A stretch of DNA of 64,000 nucleotides from Wolfiporia cocos (GCA_029448655.1 JACCLO010000002.1:682001-746000), one strand, 5' to 3'. Counted from the first letter of the stretch, positions 36,800-50,375 are shown. The notes: generated by a model not told the origin, from the sequence alone. Translations and numbers: made by a program.

Positions 36800-37571
36800 G
36801 ATGGTTCGCAAGTTGTCAGAGTCAGAGAGTATGAGTTTACGGATATTGAGATGAATTTGTATCTCCCGCGCAGTCATTGTAACTGCTTATATGCGCTACA
36901 CCGTCGATGAACCTCAGAGGCTCAAACGTCAGGAGTAGCCACCAGCAAGACAGACCAGGTGGAGATTATGTTCCTAGATGCACATTTCCCGTGAAAAGAT
37001 GACACAATCTCAGCATCACGGCGCGACATCTGGCCGCTCCTATGGACAAGCGTCAAGTGAGTGGCCACTGGTGACGAGATAGAGCATGGGGCGGGCACGC
37101 TGTGTACTGTAGTGGAGATCCTCTTTATGGCAACCTCCGACCTATTGCTGAATGATCATAACTGGCAGATAGCTGATCAATGGGTTCATTGCTGCGGCAA
37201 TACTTCAGAAACCGACAAGTTCAGTAGGAATGCACATCAGCGATGTCGATGTGAGGCAAGGATACTGTCAGCTAAGCACCCGACCGGGCGTCCATCAGTT
37301 TGCGTAGCTCTGAATCTCAGTTTGCATAATGACAATCATACTAAGCCGGATTAAACCATGAGAACGCGCCCTTTATTCCTGAGACCAAGTAAGTGGGTGG
37401 TTACAAACCAGTAAGGGTACTACGCTCGCACTCCTTTTACATATGATAGGGCTCTATGTCTGGCTTCCCTCCGCCTCCGGAGGCTGACCCGCACCGTCCG
37501 GCCATTTCCAACACTTGGTGTTTGAGGTCCAACACTTGAGGGATGACCTTTATGCCCATAGGAAAGCGAAA
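36800..37571. other. intergenic, no gene seen
   Basis: About 0.77 kb. Frames are below 100 codons with no recognisable product. It would have contained the promoter of the decayed lyase gene and the 3' flank of the MOSC gene. Confidence 0.5.
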
Positions 37572-39368
37572 TTATACACCGTCTGAATCCGCCCACTCCT
37601 TCACAGTTATAGGATCCCCCAGCCTGACCGTGCCACTCCCGCCGAACATACCGTAGCATCCGAAACAGGGCTTCTTTGGGTTGTATATATCCTTCTTAGT
37701 GCGGTGCTTAGTCAATATCATGAAGGGAACGGCTGCATCTCGAACGCCTGTCTCAGGGTCCACGTTCGGGAGCTGGTTCAGCAGGAGGTTAGCTGCGAGA
37801 AGACAGACGTACAGATCATGATCGCACTCACCATGCAGCGTGCGCATTTCGATATGAGTGTCATCGTTGATGCAGGACTGTCCTCTGACCCGATGACGAT
37901 TTGGCGCCAGAAATCTTCCGCGAAAGGCTTCCCTGCGCCCTTGAAGACAATGTTCGGCCTGAATCTGTAAGACAGTGAGGGTGTTAAGACTCATGAGTTA
38001 TAATAGGAAAAGAATTGTTCATACCGTTCAATATCCACTGCAGCCTTGCTCCAGTGTTCGTGATTTAACCCGCCAATTCGGGAGTTCTCGCCCTCTTTGG
38101 CATGTTTCTTTACATTGGTGTCTAAATCTATTATGCTTTCCTCGCTTGCTACGTGTACCGGGTACCCATCCTGCACGTGCATATTTATCAAGCTCCCAAT
38201 ATCTCTTCCAGGCCTCAAGCTGTGACTCGACGAACCTGGTATTTGGTACTTGCCTTGAGCTCGGGAAAAGCCCCTGTTGGAGGACATGCACGCGGTTCTG
38301 GGCCTTTCATCAGAAGGTGAACAGAGCGACCGATATACTTCGACAGGATCGTGGACGGTATATCCGCAGGCGCGGTCAGGGATCTGCAGATGTATCCATC
38401 GACCTGGAACTGCTTGTTGATCATGGCATCCGTGATACTGTAAGCCATACACTATCAGTCAAGAAAAATACAGGGCTTTCCCAAAATCATCAAGCGACGA
38501 TACTGCGGGGTGTCCCGCGGATCAAGAGAACAAACGTGACGTACATTTCCCATCCAGCCAGGATGTCAGGTGTCGGCGAGATAGGCACAGAGAAGGCCTC
38601 GCATTCGGATCCCTCGGGGAACGATATGGCTAGCTCTCCCCCGTATGGGGATGATGGATCTGTCCGCAGCTGCGGGTTGATCAAGACGATCTACATGTGG
38701 CGCAGCAGTCGATGGAGCAAGCTTGGACGGAAGGTTATGTCACCGACCTTTGCGACTTGTCTCGCGGTCAAAATGGCATGAGTCTCTGCGTCGATGATAC
38801 CCCATTTCCTATCGTTCTGGATTTTGGAGTTAGCTATGAGAGCATCGTCGGATATGAGATGCAAGAAAATCGGTCTGCATGCAGATCGTCAAGCCTCGCG
38901 GAATGCTGATAGGCTCGACTTGAATCACATTGAAAGGAAATGAAAAGGTCCCTACCTCGAAACTTTCGGGAGTATAGTGTAGCTCCTCTACAGAGCACCC
39001 ACGGCAGCTCTATCCTCGGCGAGTCACCAATCGTTAGCATGGGGTGATATTAGGCCGCGACAGACCACTGACCTTGATGGGATACACTGAGAGCTTTGCA
39101 ACGCGAACGTTGCCAATGAGGAACGGGGTCTCCATGTCACAAATATAAGTTCATGCCATTAGCCACGCCTGCTATATATCCAGCTGAATGGCTCAGGATT
39201 CTCCGAACAAACCTTCGCCCTCTTATCCGCTAAGGCCCTCCGCTTCAGAGACAGACCGCGCGAAAAATACAGCCAGGAAGTGAGTAGGATCGCCCCTGTG
39301 ATCCAATAGAGGGCAGGCGAATTCACATGCCCTGCCACTATTTGCGGCAAGCGCGAAGCCATGTCCAT
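37572..39368 (-). CDS. MOSC-domain molybdenum-cofactor protein, mARC-like
   Basis: Nine exons in transcript order: 39368-39213, 39129-39073, 39009-38956, 38816-38748, 38690-38545, 38437-38236, 38170-38025, 37964-37832 and 37772-37572, giving 387 aa. Residues about 18-36 form an N-terminal membrane anchor (PALYWITGAILLTSWLYF). The MOSC N-terminal barrel follows (VAKLSVYPIKSCRG, then NDRKWGIIDAETH). The C-terminal MOSC domain has RPNIVFKGAGKPFAED, SKCARC with the candidate Mo-ligand Cys, NVDPETG, and CFGCYGMF near the end. Mitochondrial amidoxime-reducing components have exactly this build and reduce N-hydroxylated compounds with cytochrome b5 and its reductase on the outer membrane. Assignment to mARC rather than another MOSC protein is inference. 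The 139-nt third intron is unusually long here. Confidence 0.87.
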
Positions 39369-41185
<1,817 letters not shown>

Positions 41186-42648
41186 GGGTGCCTAAAGACT
41201 TGATAAGGTGAAGTAGTTGGTCGATAGGTAGCGTCGCAAGGGCGGGAGCTTGATGGGGTGGGCTCGCGGGCGGTGGTGGTCAGCGGGAAAGGGGGATGGG
41301 AGGGGTGGTGGGGCCTCGCGCTGACTGTTCTTCATTGTTGAATGTCCGATGACCTATTTCCCACGCTTCAGAGTTCCGTCTGGCAAGGCCTCCAAACTTG
41401 ACGCTTCGACGCGACTCGCAGACGGAAGATTGCTGAATATTTCCTTGAATTTTCGTTTTACTCCTCGATTTCCCCCAAATCACACCTCAATTACTCTCAA
41501 AACTCACCATAGTATCTAGCAACGATTCTGAGTGACTTGGTGCGCGTAGAATGAGACGGAAGTGTCGAACAAGTGGATACATCAAACGTGCATCCCGGCG
41601 AATTGTTGTGGCGCTACAACTGCACGGGCGCTTAATACCCGCTGCCAGGTCTTCTATCCGCCACAGCTGCGCCTAACTGCGCCTCGACTCTATACATCGT
41701 GATTCTAACTTAAGCTGCTGGACAAGGATGATGTCCCATCATAGAGACTGCCGGGGATCCACGGCTATCCCAAGAGACGAGCACAGATGCAACATTACCA
41801 CACGTTCTAAACAGTGAGGATTCGTTAACGATGTATCCGCCTGTCGAGTGGTCTTTTTCTCGGTGATGCGAGGAGGTTGCCACACGGGACAGTAAGCTTG
41901 TCTTTCCAATACCCAGGACTCACAAACACGCGACTTGAAGAGCACGTCGGTCCTGGTCATGAACTGATAACATTTCTCTGTGTATCAGAGATAATTGTCC
42001 GCATCTGGATATGTGGGTAATCCTAATTGCATCCAATACTGATCCTCATAGCAAGGATATGTGCTAAAACCAGGCCATAAGTTCACACCTTCCCGTAAGT
42101 TCGCACCTTCTACTGAACAGACTAGCAGACATCGTTCGGCTTCTATAGGAGCTGAATACTTGACACTTACATCTGAACACTTTGTAAGTGGTCATCTGAA
42201 GTATTACAGCAGGAGTAACAGTACACTGACTGGATATACAGAACTTAATAAGTTATGCATTCGCCTCGTTCCCAACCCTAGTATCGGGATGTGTCGGAAG
42301 AGTCTAAGCCCTTCCGTCTCTGCACGACCGCGGTGAGGCTGCCCAAGCACGAAGGTATCTGGCCGTGCATGTGGAGAGTTTACCTTGCCATGCATGACTG
42401 GCGCGACCTGCCGGACAGATGCGGCCTTACTCGCATTGAGCGAGGGATCTCATGTCCAAGGCCGCAAGGTCGGCATCGCACAGATGCTTCGCCCCATGCA
42501 ACCTCGGCGCGTCGTATGCGTTGGTTATGGTCCATCTACGGCAGAGTTTGAGTTTGTCAGGAAAATTATCTTACAACTGTAGTGATGCGACGAAGCTGAC
42601 TTCAGCTATATTATATACGCACCCATATGGAGAGGAGTGGCCTCACCC
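41186..42648. other. intergenic, H3 promoter and unassigned DNA
   Basis: About 1.46 kb. The first 150 bases left of the H3 ATG are GC-rich and purine/pyrimidine-biased, consistent with its promoter. A short direct repeat (AAGTTCRCACCTTC twice) is near 42080-42110. No gene was supported. Confidence 0.5.
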
Positions 42649-43239
42649 TCATGGCATGCTCACATACGTGTCGAGCGTGTCCGGGAGCGTTGTTTTTGCT
42701 TTTGCTTCTTTTGCACCTACTCGTTCTGGTCTTGCCACTCTTGACCGCTTTGATGCGCTGTGCAGGGCGTGATCTCGCCGCTGTAGGCTTTCTTGGCCAC
42801 AGGGGATTTCTGCTGTGCAGGGCCCTTCGCCACGGTGGGCTGCGGTTGTGAGGTGGGCTTCGCCCCTGCTCTGGGTTGATCGATGATTCTTGACAGTGTC
42901 CGCGGTTGCTGTCTGCCCTGCAGGAACCTCGGTCCGCGTCATTGACCGCGTGACCCGGTCGGATGGTTCGACGACGAGGAAGGTTCGCTTTGGGGCCACC
43001 GGCTTTGGTGTCTGAGCGGTTCGTACGTTCAAAGCATCGGCAGAGACTTGTTTCGCCCCGAACCGCGTCAAGTAAATGAGTGCCTCCGCGGCGTCATACT
43101 CGCGACCGGTATACTGAGGTATCTGCAATCCAGAAGGAGGGTTCTGGGCATTGTTGGGTGCTGAGGTTTCGACAAAGGCGATGCCTCGAGGAAGGGTTTT
43201 GGGATCGACATAGATACTGTTGCAGGCTGGAAAGGCCAT
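42649..43239 (-). CDS. unrecognised 196-aa protein, single exon
   Basis: One uninterrupted frame starts with MAFPACNSIYVDPKTL and ends with DTLDTYVSMP. The first 75 residues look structured, with alternating hydrophobics (QYTGREYDAAEALIYLTRF). The rest is Lys/Arg/Thr-rich and probably disordered, with several SRS/KRS patches. I recognise no family. Codon-level composition resembles neighbouring genes and the minus strand is the only long frame here, so it may be real. Additional exons on either side cannot be excluded. It could also be chance or the fragment of a larger gene. Confidence 0.45.
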   Translation of the reverse strand: MAFPACNSIYVDPKTLPRGIAFVETSAPNNAQNPPSGLQIPQYTGREYDAAEALIYLTRFGAKQVSADALNVRTAQTPKPVAPKRTFLVVEPSDRVTRSMTRTEVPAGQTATADTVKNHRSTQSRGEAHLTTAAHRGEGPCTAEIPCGQESLQRRDHALHSASKRSRVARPERVGAKEAKAKTTLPDTLDTYVSMP

Positions 43240-44301
43240 TGTGTACTAATAAGGGTTGCAGGATAGCTGGTAGAGATGGTGGCCGGAGGCGATATATCCA
43301 CGGGGTGTCTGGAGAAATCGATTATGCAGTCTGCTTACATTTATATCGCTGTGGCCCGGCGTTCTGCCCTGTTGTTTCCAGGGTCATTGTACCATCACTC
43401 GGCTAAGTATTCGAAGACCACTGGCTATCATGGACAAAGCGAACGCAGTCGGCTATAGCTGCCATGTCCAGCTAGAATGGATTCATTTACAGACCATTGC
43501 GGTACATCGCGGAGTAATAAGTGGCAGCACGAGGCAGTTGTGGGGCATGCCGCCACAAACTGCCACACGGGCCACACAACTAGCAGAGGTCAAAGTAGAT
43601 GCTCGACACAGCCTGCCATGTGATAAATCTTGTGCGAGCTCGAAGTCACAGAATATCCGCTTTCACGGTGCGGACGAGGAATACTACTGTATGTCACTTT
43701 CATTCGTCGAATATAAATAGTAGGTATTTTCGCAAGTACTGCACAAGCTCAGACATAGTCTCATTGAGTTACGAGAGTTAGTTGGAGCACTAGCCTTCGG
43801 CTAGACGTTTACCAAGCCATGGCCATTGTACAGACACGTTTCTCACGCTAGGATCAGGAGGACGTGAATAACATGGCGTTGCCTGAAGTATATTGTTGAA
43901 ACAATCATGAGACGAATGAATTCAGCATCGCGTTTGGACCCATTGACGATAAGGGATGGTGGGCAAACGCGTGAGGTACCGTACAGAAATTTGCGCGACT
44001 ATACCCCTCTTCCCAACCGCCACCTCTAGTCACGCGCGAGCTCGCCTCGCGACAAATCCAAGTTCCAACATATATGGTGTTGTCTGGGATGAAGGGTGCC
44101 ATATGCTATGCTGAGAGTACAGACACAGAAAATGAACGGTAAGTATCAACATCTCTGAGTCAGTAGCCTCTGAGGGCCACAGCGATGAATGCCATGCAAC
44201 GAGCACTGAATCACAGGAGCTTCAATACATATGATACTGAATACGCCAGGAATGAAGAAGATGTTATGAACAGCAAGCCCGTTTGAATCTCGACAGCCTA
44301 C

Positions 44302-44337
44302 TATGTAGCAGCATCAGAGTATGTAGCAGCATCAGAG
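44302..44337 (+). repeat. two-copy 18-bp tandem duplication
   Basis: TATGTAGCAGCATCAGAG occurs twice without interruption and without mismatch, which suggests a recent slippage or small duplication. Confidence 0.85.
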
Positions 44338-44672
44338 TGGCGGCCGGGCGTCGATGCCTCTATATATATGGCAACAGATGCAAATTTGATGCGTCATTAA
44401 ATTCGCAGCAAATCACAATCTAATGCAACCACCTCAACCTAAGATGCTTTTTCGCTCTAATGCAGAGACATTCCACAGTGTGGACGGGACCAGCGCTGGC
44501 CCTTGTCGCGTGTCTTGAACTGAATTGAGTAAACATCTGCTCTATCAAATTCAGATACAACAAATTGATCGGATCAAACCCTAACCTCACGTACATGCGC
44601 GCTGTCTCCTCCCAACTCCAGCTGACGTCACTGACATAACCATGGCTATCCTGACGTCGCCCATCGAAACGA

Positions 44673-44679
44673 ATATAAG
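44673..44679 (+). promoter_or_regulatory. TATA-like box upstream of the gene at 44778
   Basis: ATATAAG lies about 100 bp before the ATG, followed by a pyrimidine-rich stretch (TTTTCTCGTGTCGTGTTTCTTC), the usual layout of a fungal promoter. Confidence 0.45.
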
Positions 44680-44777
44680 AGGAGTTTTCTCGTGTCGTGT
44701 TTCTTCACGATCCCAACCATCTTTCTCACTTGATATATTGTCCATACCGCCGTATTCATCTTCATACGACGACCATC

Positions 44778-45259
44778 ATGTCTTCCGGAGCTATGCAGTC
44801 AAACATCGGAAATCCTCAGGTATACAACGATGGTGACCAACGGTGAGTATCTGATCTCACAACCCGATGTTACAGACACCAATATTCATCCATCCAGGCC
44901 ACACGGCGAGGAGCGCCCCGCCTCTTTTGAGGCCGGTCAGCCAAACTCGCATGACATTCATGATCCTAGGCAAGTGTCTTCCTAACGGTACGCGCCGTAT
45001 ATCCGTGTTGACGTGTTCAATCAGAGACGATCAGACACTGAACAACAGGCGCAAGCGGGAAGAAAAGCAGGAGCGTGAGGCCGACCGACAGGCAGAGTCG
45101 AAGACTGTGACGAACCCCCTCGAGCCTGCAGAGCGGCAAGGTCATGAGCCATCACGGGGAGCGCAAGTTGATGCCGAGCTGCAGCAGGAGGATGAGGCAT
45201 TGACGAGCAAGAAGAAGCAGCAGAAGGGGCCATTCGGACCGACGAAGGGACTTTCATAG
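44778..45259 (+). CDS. small hydrophilic conserved fungal protein
   Basis: Three exons: 44778-44842, 44898-44969 and 45025-45259, giving 123 aa. Short blocks look conserved-protein-like: SGAMQSNIGNPQ at the start, RPASFEAGQPNSHDIHDPR, DQTLNNRRKREE, NPLEPAERQGHEPSRGAQVD, and a Lys-rich tail. It is very hydrophilic and almost without hydrophobic core, so probably disordered; stress-related or chaperone-like proteins of fungi often look like this, but I do not assign a function. The second intron (44970-45024) begins with GC (AG|GCAAGT), which is needed to join HDPR to DDQTLNN in frame. A TATA-like box sits about 100 bp upstream. Confidence 0.75.
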
Positions 45260-45530
45260 ACAATCAAGCACCATAGGACGTTGACGAGCAATACGATGTA
45301 GCAATAGTGTTGTAGGGATTAATAATACATACCAATCGCATCGGATGTATCGCCTGCCAGAGTGCTTGTAAGCTGAGGCCAGAAATATCCAACAGAGGTG
45401 GTGCGTTTTGATTATACCGATATCTCGACTGGTACGCACGAGATTGTACCGGGTAGGTTGAGTCGGTACGTTACAAGGTATAGCCAACAATCTACACATG
45501 TGTATTCAATGTCACCAACTGCAGTGCGGC

Positions 45531-46426
45531 TCACAACCTTCTAAACACGAGAAGCCGCTCCTTGTCCTTATGAGCTTCTACGCTATTCTGCGGAGCTTGG
45601 TCCAGTATTTTGTCCCAGCCATCACCAAGTGCGAGTGTATAATGTTCTGGACGCACAAAGAAGGGAGGGCCGACGCCTTCTGGCCGGTCGACAATAGGCC
45701 ATACGAGGATGATGAGGAAGCCACCTGGCTTCACTAGAGAGGACATCTGACGTCCCCATTCCGGGCGTCGAGCGGGATTGATGGCGACAAAGAACCTGCA
45801 AGATATTGTGAGCGAGTATACATACATCGTACTATCTGCTCGACTCACGTGTAGTCATAGATCAGATCATACCGCTCGTCTGGAGATGGCGAAAGCGCAA
45901 AGAAATTTCGCACTTCGAACTTGACCTTTGTACGCTCAGAAAGTTGAGATGATTCTGCATATCTATGCGATTATCGTAGGCGGAAATTCAATTATCTGGG
46001 GGTGATTAGTGAGAACGACGACACTCACGCGTTGGCTGCCGCTACAGCAGCTGCCGAGATGTCCAGTCCAGTAGTGTCAAGGCCCAGGCTGGATGCAATG
46101 AGTATTGCATCATATCCCTGTCAGAGGATAATCTAGAGTCAGATCAAGATAGAAATAAGTTCATCCATCTATAGAAGTCATACTCGGCCACATCCAGGAA
46201 CCAAAGCTCGGCCTGACCGAGGCAATGCTACTAGGTCTGACGTAAGTAGATCGCGCAGGGGTGGCTGCGACTGTCCCGCATCCCATGGGGTTACGTTCTC
46301 CTGCCTATGCGGAATTGTTTCAGCAACGAGTATTCAATAATGGAACCAGACTCACCATGCTTCATCCCACCCACCAAGCTGGTCTTGCGCGATCAACTCG
46401 CGTACGCGCAGTTGCTCCTCAGCCAT
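45531..46426 (-). CDS. TPMT/thiol methyltransferase-like SAM-dependent methyltransferase
   Basis: Five exons in transcript order: 46426-46356, 46304-46184, 46117-46029, 45962-45849 and 45795-45531, giving 219 aa. It has the class I methyltransferase fold. ENVTPWDAGQSQPPL is the TPMT-family entry motif. ALVPGCGRGYDA is SAM-binding motif I, split by an intron at GCGR/GYD. GLDTTGLDIS is motif II, DLIYDYTFF carries the acidic motif, and KPGGFLIILVWPI follows. Relatives methylate small thiols, thiocyanate or halides. A housekeeping or detoxification role is likely, but the acceptor is not readable. The acceptor at 46305 (CATAG|G) was chosen because it restores WQENVTPWD. It converges on the gene ending at 45259. 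Confidence 0.88.
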
Positions 46427-47297
46427 TGATCAACTACCAGAAGATGTATACCCAACTTACAGAGGCTATAAAGCAGACAGAACTGGATGCTGGCGAAATG
46501 ATGACGTGACCATTAGTCTGCCCTCCCACAGAGTAACATGCGACCACGTGGTGAGTGGTTGCATAGTTCCATGTCCATGGTGGCAGATGCAGACCAAAAC
46601 TAGACAATAACGTGGTAGGTGCATCGCGAATGCGTGCCCCATATAAGCTGCGGTCCAGTCGCTTAGTGCTCTCCAATCAGATATTTCTTATTGAACTGTA
46701 TGCAGGTCTTGATCATAGCACCGCGATTCATGAATCAATGGGGTGTGATGGTGGTGAGCACCCTCGTATATCAACGAAGACGCCGCCGCTGAGTAAAGAC
46801 GCACTAGTAGGAATCGCTCAATTAGCTCACGCGAGGAACGCGTCTGCGGCGTCGGGCGCTAAATACCCTTTCGCTTTCGATACTCGCGCACACGACGCTA
46901 ATACTACATATCGCGTGATTCCTCTATGTCTTAAGGACAAAGATGAAGCGGAGAGACATATACTCAAAGTGGAGCAACATGCTGGCCATGGAACGCAAGG
47001 ATATCCATACAAGCACTTTCAATCGTTGATAGAAGCCGTTTGTTCGCACGAATTAAAGAGAGCTTGTGGGATTACTAACGATCCCCTACTGTCTCACCGG
47101 GTTGATATCGAAGCGACGGTCCATCCTGATATAAAGGATACGTGTACCTACTCGCCTTCCAATTCGAGCACATACCCACAGGCGGTGATTGCCGAACGAC
47201 GACTCGGCGTTTGTCATTGTTTGCACCTTTACAGTTCCTCTCAGCCACCCTCCGCCAACCCGACCGCCAAAAAGCAGCCGCTAGCAATACCGTCAAG
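46427..47297. other. eL28 promoter region and unassigned DNA
   Basis: About 0.87 kb. A plus-strand frame of 270 codons (46612-47424) crosses this region and runs into the first two exons of the eL28 gene in another frame. It has no domain, its composition shifts along its length, and I treat it as chance. The right end serves as the eL28 promoter. Confidence 0.5.
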
Positions 47298-48274
47298 ATG
47301 TCCAGCGACCTCCAGTGGCTCCTCATCCGCGTTCGTCGCGCTATACTGTGCCTGCCGTGATGTCATGCTCACGCCGAATTCTTGTCTGCGCTGCTTGTGT
47401 AGAAAAGCAACTCCTTCCTTGTGAAGAGGGTTCCTGAGGGCCCCGTTTTCTCTAAGGAGCCGGTATGTGCAGCATACATCCGCTCTTCGTCTGTGCTGCT
47501 GAACGGAGTGTGTCTGTGCTGTAGGGAAACCTTGTCAACATCCATTCGCACAAGTACTCCGGCCTCGCCAACCAGAAGGTAAGCACTCGCCTTCATACGC
47601 TATTGATCCCACCTAATTCGCGCGTTAGACCATTACGGTTAAGGAGTCCGAGTCCAGCATTAAGCTGATCACCCGCAAGAAGCGTGCGTCTCCTCACGCG
47701 GTCCGTGCTGGTTTCGCGACCACCTCGATCCGCCCCCGCTCGGGGCCTCGCCGCGCCCTCGGTGTTGCGGCTCAGTGCGCCAAGCGCGGCTACCGCCCTG
47801 ACCTTCGTGCTGTGAGTACAATCGCATATGCTTGCACTTCATCCCTTCGCCTTCGTAATCCTTCGAGTCACCTACACTTTAACACGACCTTCCGCCAACC
47901 GGCCGACCCCGATACGCACCATCTAGAGCCTGCTGGACGCCGAAAGGCATTATGAAAGTTGGGTGTGGACATGATGTGCAAGAATATGCGGTCCGGTATG
48001 GAGCCGATTAAACTCTGGCTGGATACTCGCCATGTCATTATCGGGTTTCCGTTCGACTTGAGACGCGGTTGCCCGGCTCTTTGGCGCTCACATCCCTGCA
48101 TAACTCTTGTTCCTCCTTTCGATCATCCACTGCTCGTATTATGGTACGGGATGCTGACACGATTGACATCGACAGGCGACTCTCGCTCGCGTCTCCGCGC
48201 TCCAGCTCGCGGCCAAGGAGAAGAAGCCTTCACCACCCAGGAAGGTGCGGGGCAAGAAGGCGGCGACCGCATAA
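47298..48274 (+). CDS. RPL28: 60S ribosomal protein eL28
   Basis: Five exons: 47298-47330, 47403-47462, 47525-47578, 47629-47811 and 48176-48274, all in phase 0, giving 142 aa. The sequence matches eL28: MSSDLQWLLIRKSNSFLVKR, HSYKYSGLANQK-like HSHKYSGLANQK, TITVKESESSIKLITRKKR, and a Lys-rich C-terminus (PPRKVRGKKAATA). It is a structural protein of the large ribosomal subunit, present in most eukaryotes though missing from baker's yeast. The last intron (47812-48175) is 364 nt, about six times longer than the other introns. The first exon is only 11 codons, a layout common for ribosomal protein genes. Confidence 0.95.
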
Positions 48275-48544
48275 GCTCGTCGGTGATGGTCATTCTGTAT
48301 TCTCGCTTGCTTTCGTATTGCACCGATCCCATGCATATGTCCATGCTTATACCGCCGAGTTCTTCATGCGACTGCCTTCATACGCGGAAGACACAAAGTA
48401 GGAGCATCGCTGTGCAGTTGGTACAACAAAGGGGGAAGCGGCTACAAGTACAGCTGTTACAATGGTATATCCGAGCATTTCTGGTGACAGTACTTCAAGA
48501 GATCGCAAGTGATAAATCGCATGACGTTCAGTCATTTGCCTCTC

Positions 48545-48986
48545 TTAAATACCCAAGCCACGTCCTGCGGGCTGTCCGATTCTGCCGCCGCCGCCAATCA
48601 CGTTCCAGGTTTTCGCAGTATGACCGTCCTTGCTTGGCCTATTCTGCTCGGCCTTCCTGTGAAGGCTCTCTTGAAGCCTTCGCTCATGCTCCTCCCCACC
48701 GTTTCCTTTCTTCTTCTCCTTCTTGGGCACTTCCTCTTCGTGATTCTCGTGCGGGGGTTGCTCCCCTGGAGGAGCGGGCCGGGGGTAGTCTACAGGCTCA
48801 GTCGTAGGGCTAGCTGGTTTGGCCTCGCTGCAGGTGCATGCATGCATGAGGATAATGCAATATAGGGGGGGCTGTAACATACGTAGCGGGGTGAGGCTTT
48901 GGCCTCGAGCTCACGGACAAGCGACGCCCGCCAACCTTGACTAGATGGTGATAGAACGTGAGATGAGGTTCACCGACATGAGACAT
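48545..48986 (-). CDS. small hydrophilic protein of unknown function
   Basis: Two exons in transcript order: 48986-48883 and 48827-48545, giving 128 aa. The first 35 residues (SHVGEPHLTFYHHLVKVGGRR) look folded. The rest is Pro/Glu/Lys-rich, ending with a pattern I have seen in short fungal proteins: KTWNVIGGGGRIGQPAGRG. The central block EEEVPKKEKKKGNGGEEHERR is highly charged. I do not recognise a named family. It converges with eL28, the stops being 270 bp apart. The intron (48882-48828) has good donor GTATGT and acceptor CTGCAG, which supports the model. Confidence 0.65.
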
Positions 48987-49379
48987 CTATTATGCTTACT
49001 CGCTGGTGGGTGTTGTACCACCGTGTCAGTCATGATTGCGGTCGTGTGAGTGAGGGATATTTGAGGTATCAGGTCACAGTACAGTTGTTATGCGTATAAG
49101 GAGGCAAGTCGTGCTGGCAGTTGGGATGAGAAGGTGGTGCATCGAAGGGCGGAAGACTATATAGCGGCCCAGTGGACAGGCCGCCGTCTAGTGGCACCAG
49201 ATGCATCATTCGCAGCACGGGCCTGACCGAGGTCACTCCAGCTATACGACTTCTAGACCTGCCTTGTTGGGACAGAGCGCCCCCAGATCCCACGAACCTG
49301 TGGCGGAATTGCCTGCCACAGCCCGCCACCCAGGACGTCTGCTGGATTGATTCTGGCCGAGCCGATAGGCTAGGGAGAT
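48987..49379. other. divergent intergenic
   Basis: About 0.39 kb between two diverging genes, presumably both promoters. I saw nothing else. Confidence 0.5.
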
Positions 49380-50217
49380 ATGTGGCGCAACATCATTCTT
49401 GTGCTTGGAGCAGTAGTTTGGTGTGCAACTTCTGTCCTAGCAAACACCGAGATCGTGAACTTCGAGGTTGTTCGAAGCTCGGTAATATCGCTGCCGTCTC
49501 AATCCGTGAATTGGTGAGGATACATCTCTATCTCTATATGCATATATTCAGCATCTCAATACTTTCAGGACTGTTCTTTCTCCTGGACATCCAGAGAAAC
49601 TGCTGATAATACAACCGGCTCGCCTCCGTACTCCACTTCAGGACGTATGCACACAGTACCCGTCAGGGTCGCCATGCCCGCACGAGCTCTGGTTCATTCT
49701 GGACTTGGACGATGCACCATGGCAACAGTATGCGAAATTTACTCTAAGGATCTCCTGGCCGGCTTCAGTGCGTCTCTGCATTCTGCCTCAGGGATCACCC
49801 ATTTTCAGCTCTTGATAATTGTCTGCACAGTCACCTGTAGATTTCTCTATCGAGGTTGACTCCCCTGTGTCACTTCTAAGCACTTCTACTGCTCAGGATA
49901 GCGGCAATGGTACGACAACCAGACAAATGCTCGCGCGAATTCGCGCGGTAGACACTGGCGTCCGCACTCCCAGTCTCGATGTCATAACAAACAGCCATAT
50001 ACTAGAATCGCTGGCGGAGCCGGTATCATTCATTGTGATCGTGGAACCACTGTATCTCAATGTTCTCCCTGCTTCGGTTCTGCCCATCGTGCTGTTCCTC
50101 GTGCCGGTTATCGGAGTCGCCGCATATATTGTCGCGCCGTTCGCCAATGACTATCTCGAAAACATCGCTCGGCAGGCCAGAGCAGAAATAGACGTTGCCG
50201 AGAAGAAGACTTCATAA
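49380..50217 (+). CDS. secretory-pathway protein with signal peptide and C-terminal membrane segment
   Basis: Three exons: 49380-49513, 49569-49767 and 49831-50217, giving 239 aa. The N-terminus is a clear signal peptide (RNIILVLGAVVWCATSVLA, cleavage near residue 22). The lumenal part has Cys pairs (DVCTQYPSGSPCPHELWFILD), a KFTLRISWPAS strand and possible N-glycosylation. A single hydrophobic helix lies near residues 183-212 (VLPIVLFLVPVIGVAAYIV), followed by a short charged tail. This architecture resembles Pga1, the ER partner of GPI mannosyltransferase II, and the placement of the conserved Trp/Cys block agrees. I cannot confirm it without a search. It could be another ER type I protein. 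Confidence 0.7.
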
Positions 50218-50375
50218 TGGACGGTGCGTCAAGGGGTATTACAACGCGTTCAGTACACAAATAATTCAGCATTGGCAGTAAGTTGGGTTCGCAAATACTG
50301 CACCCTCTGCGTCACACAATCTAAATAATTTCGAGTCGAGCCCACATCGACATGCTAAAGTATGATACAAAACAA

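Larger units (their letters stand above)
43240..44777. other. intergenic with an 18-bp duplication
   Basis: About 1.5 kb without a supported gene. An 18-bp unit (TATGTAGCAGCATCAGAG) is repeated twice head to tail at 44302-44337. The last 110 bases contain the likely core promoter of the gene at 44778. Confidence 0.5.

Noticed and set aside
46612..47424. 270-codon plus-strand frame overlapping the eL28 start
   Set aside because: It runs into eL28 exons 1-2 in another frame, has no domain, and its composition drifts along its length.
47970..48157. C/D-box snoRNA in the eL28 intron
   Set aside because: The C-like box (ATGATGT) and the nearest CTGA are about 180 nt apart with no terminal stem, so it is not supported.
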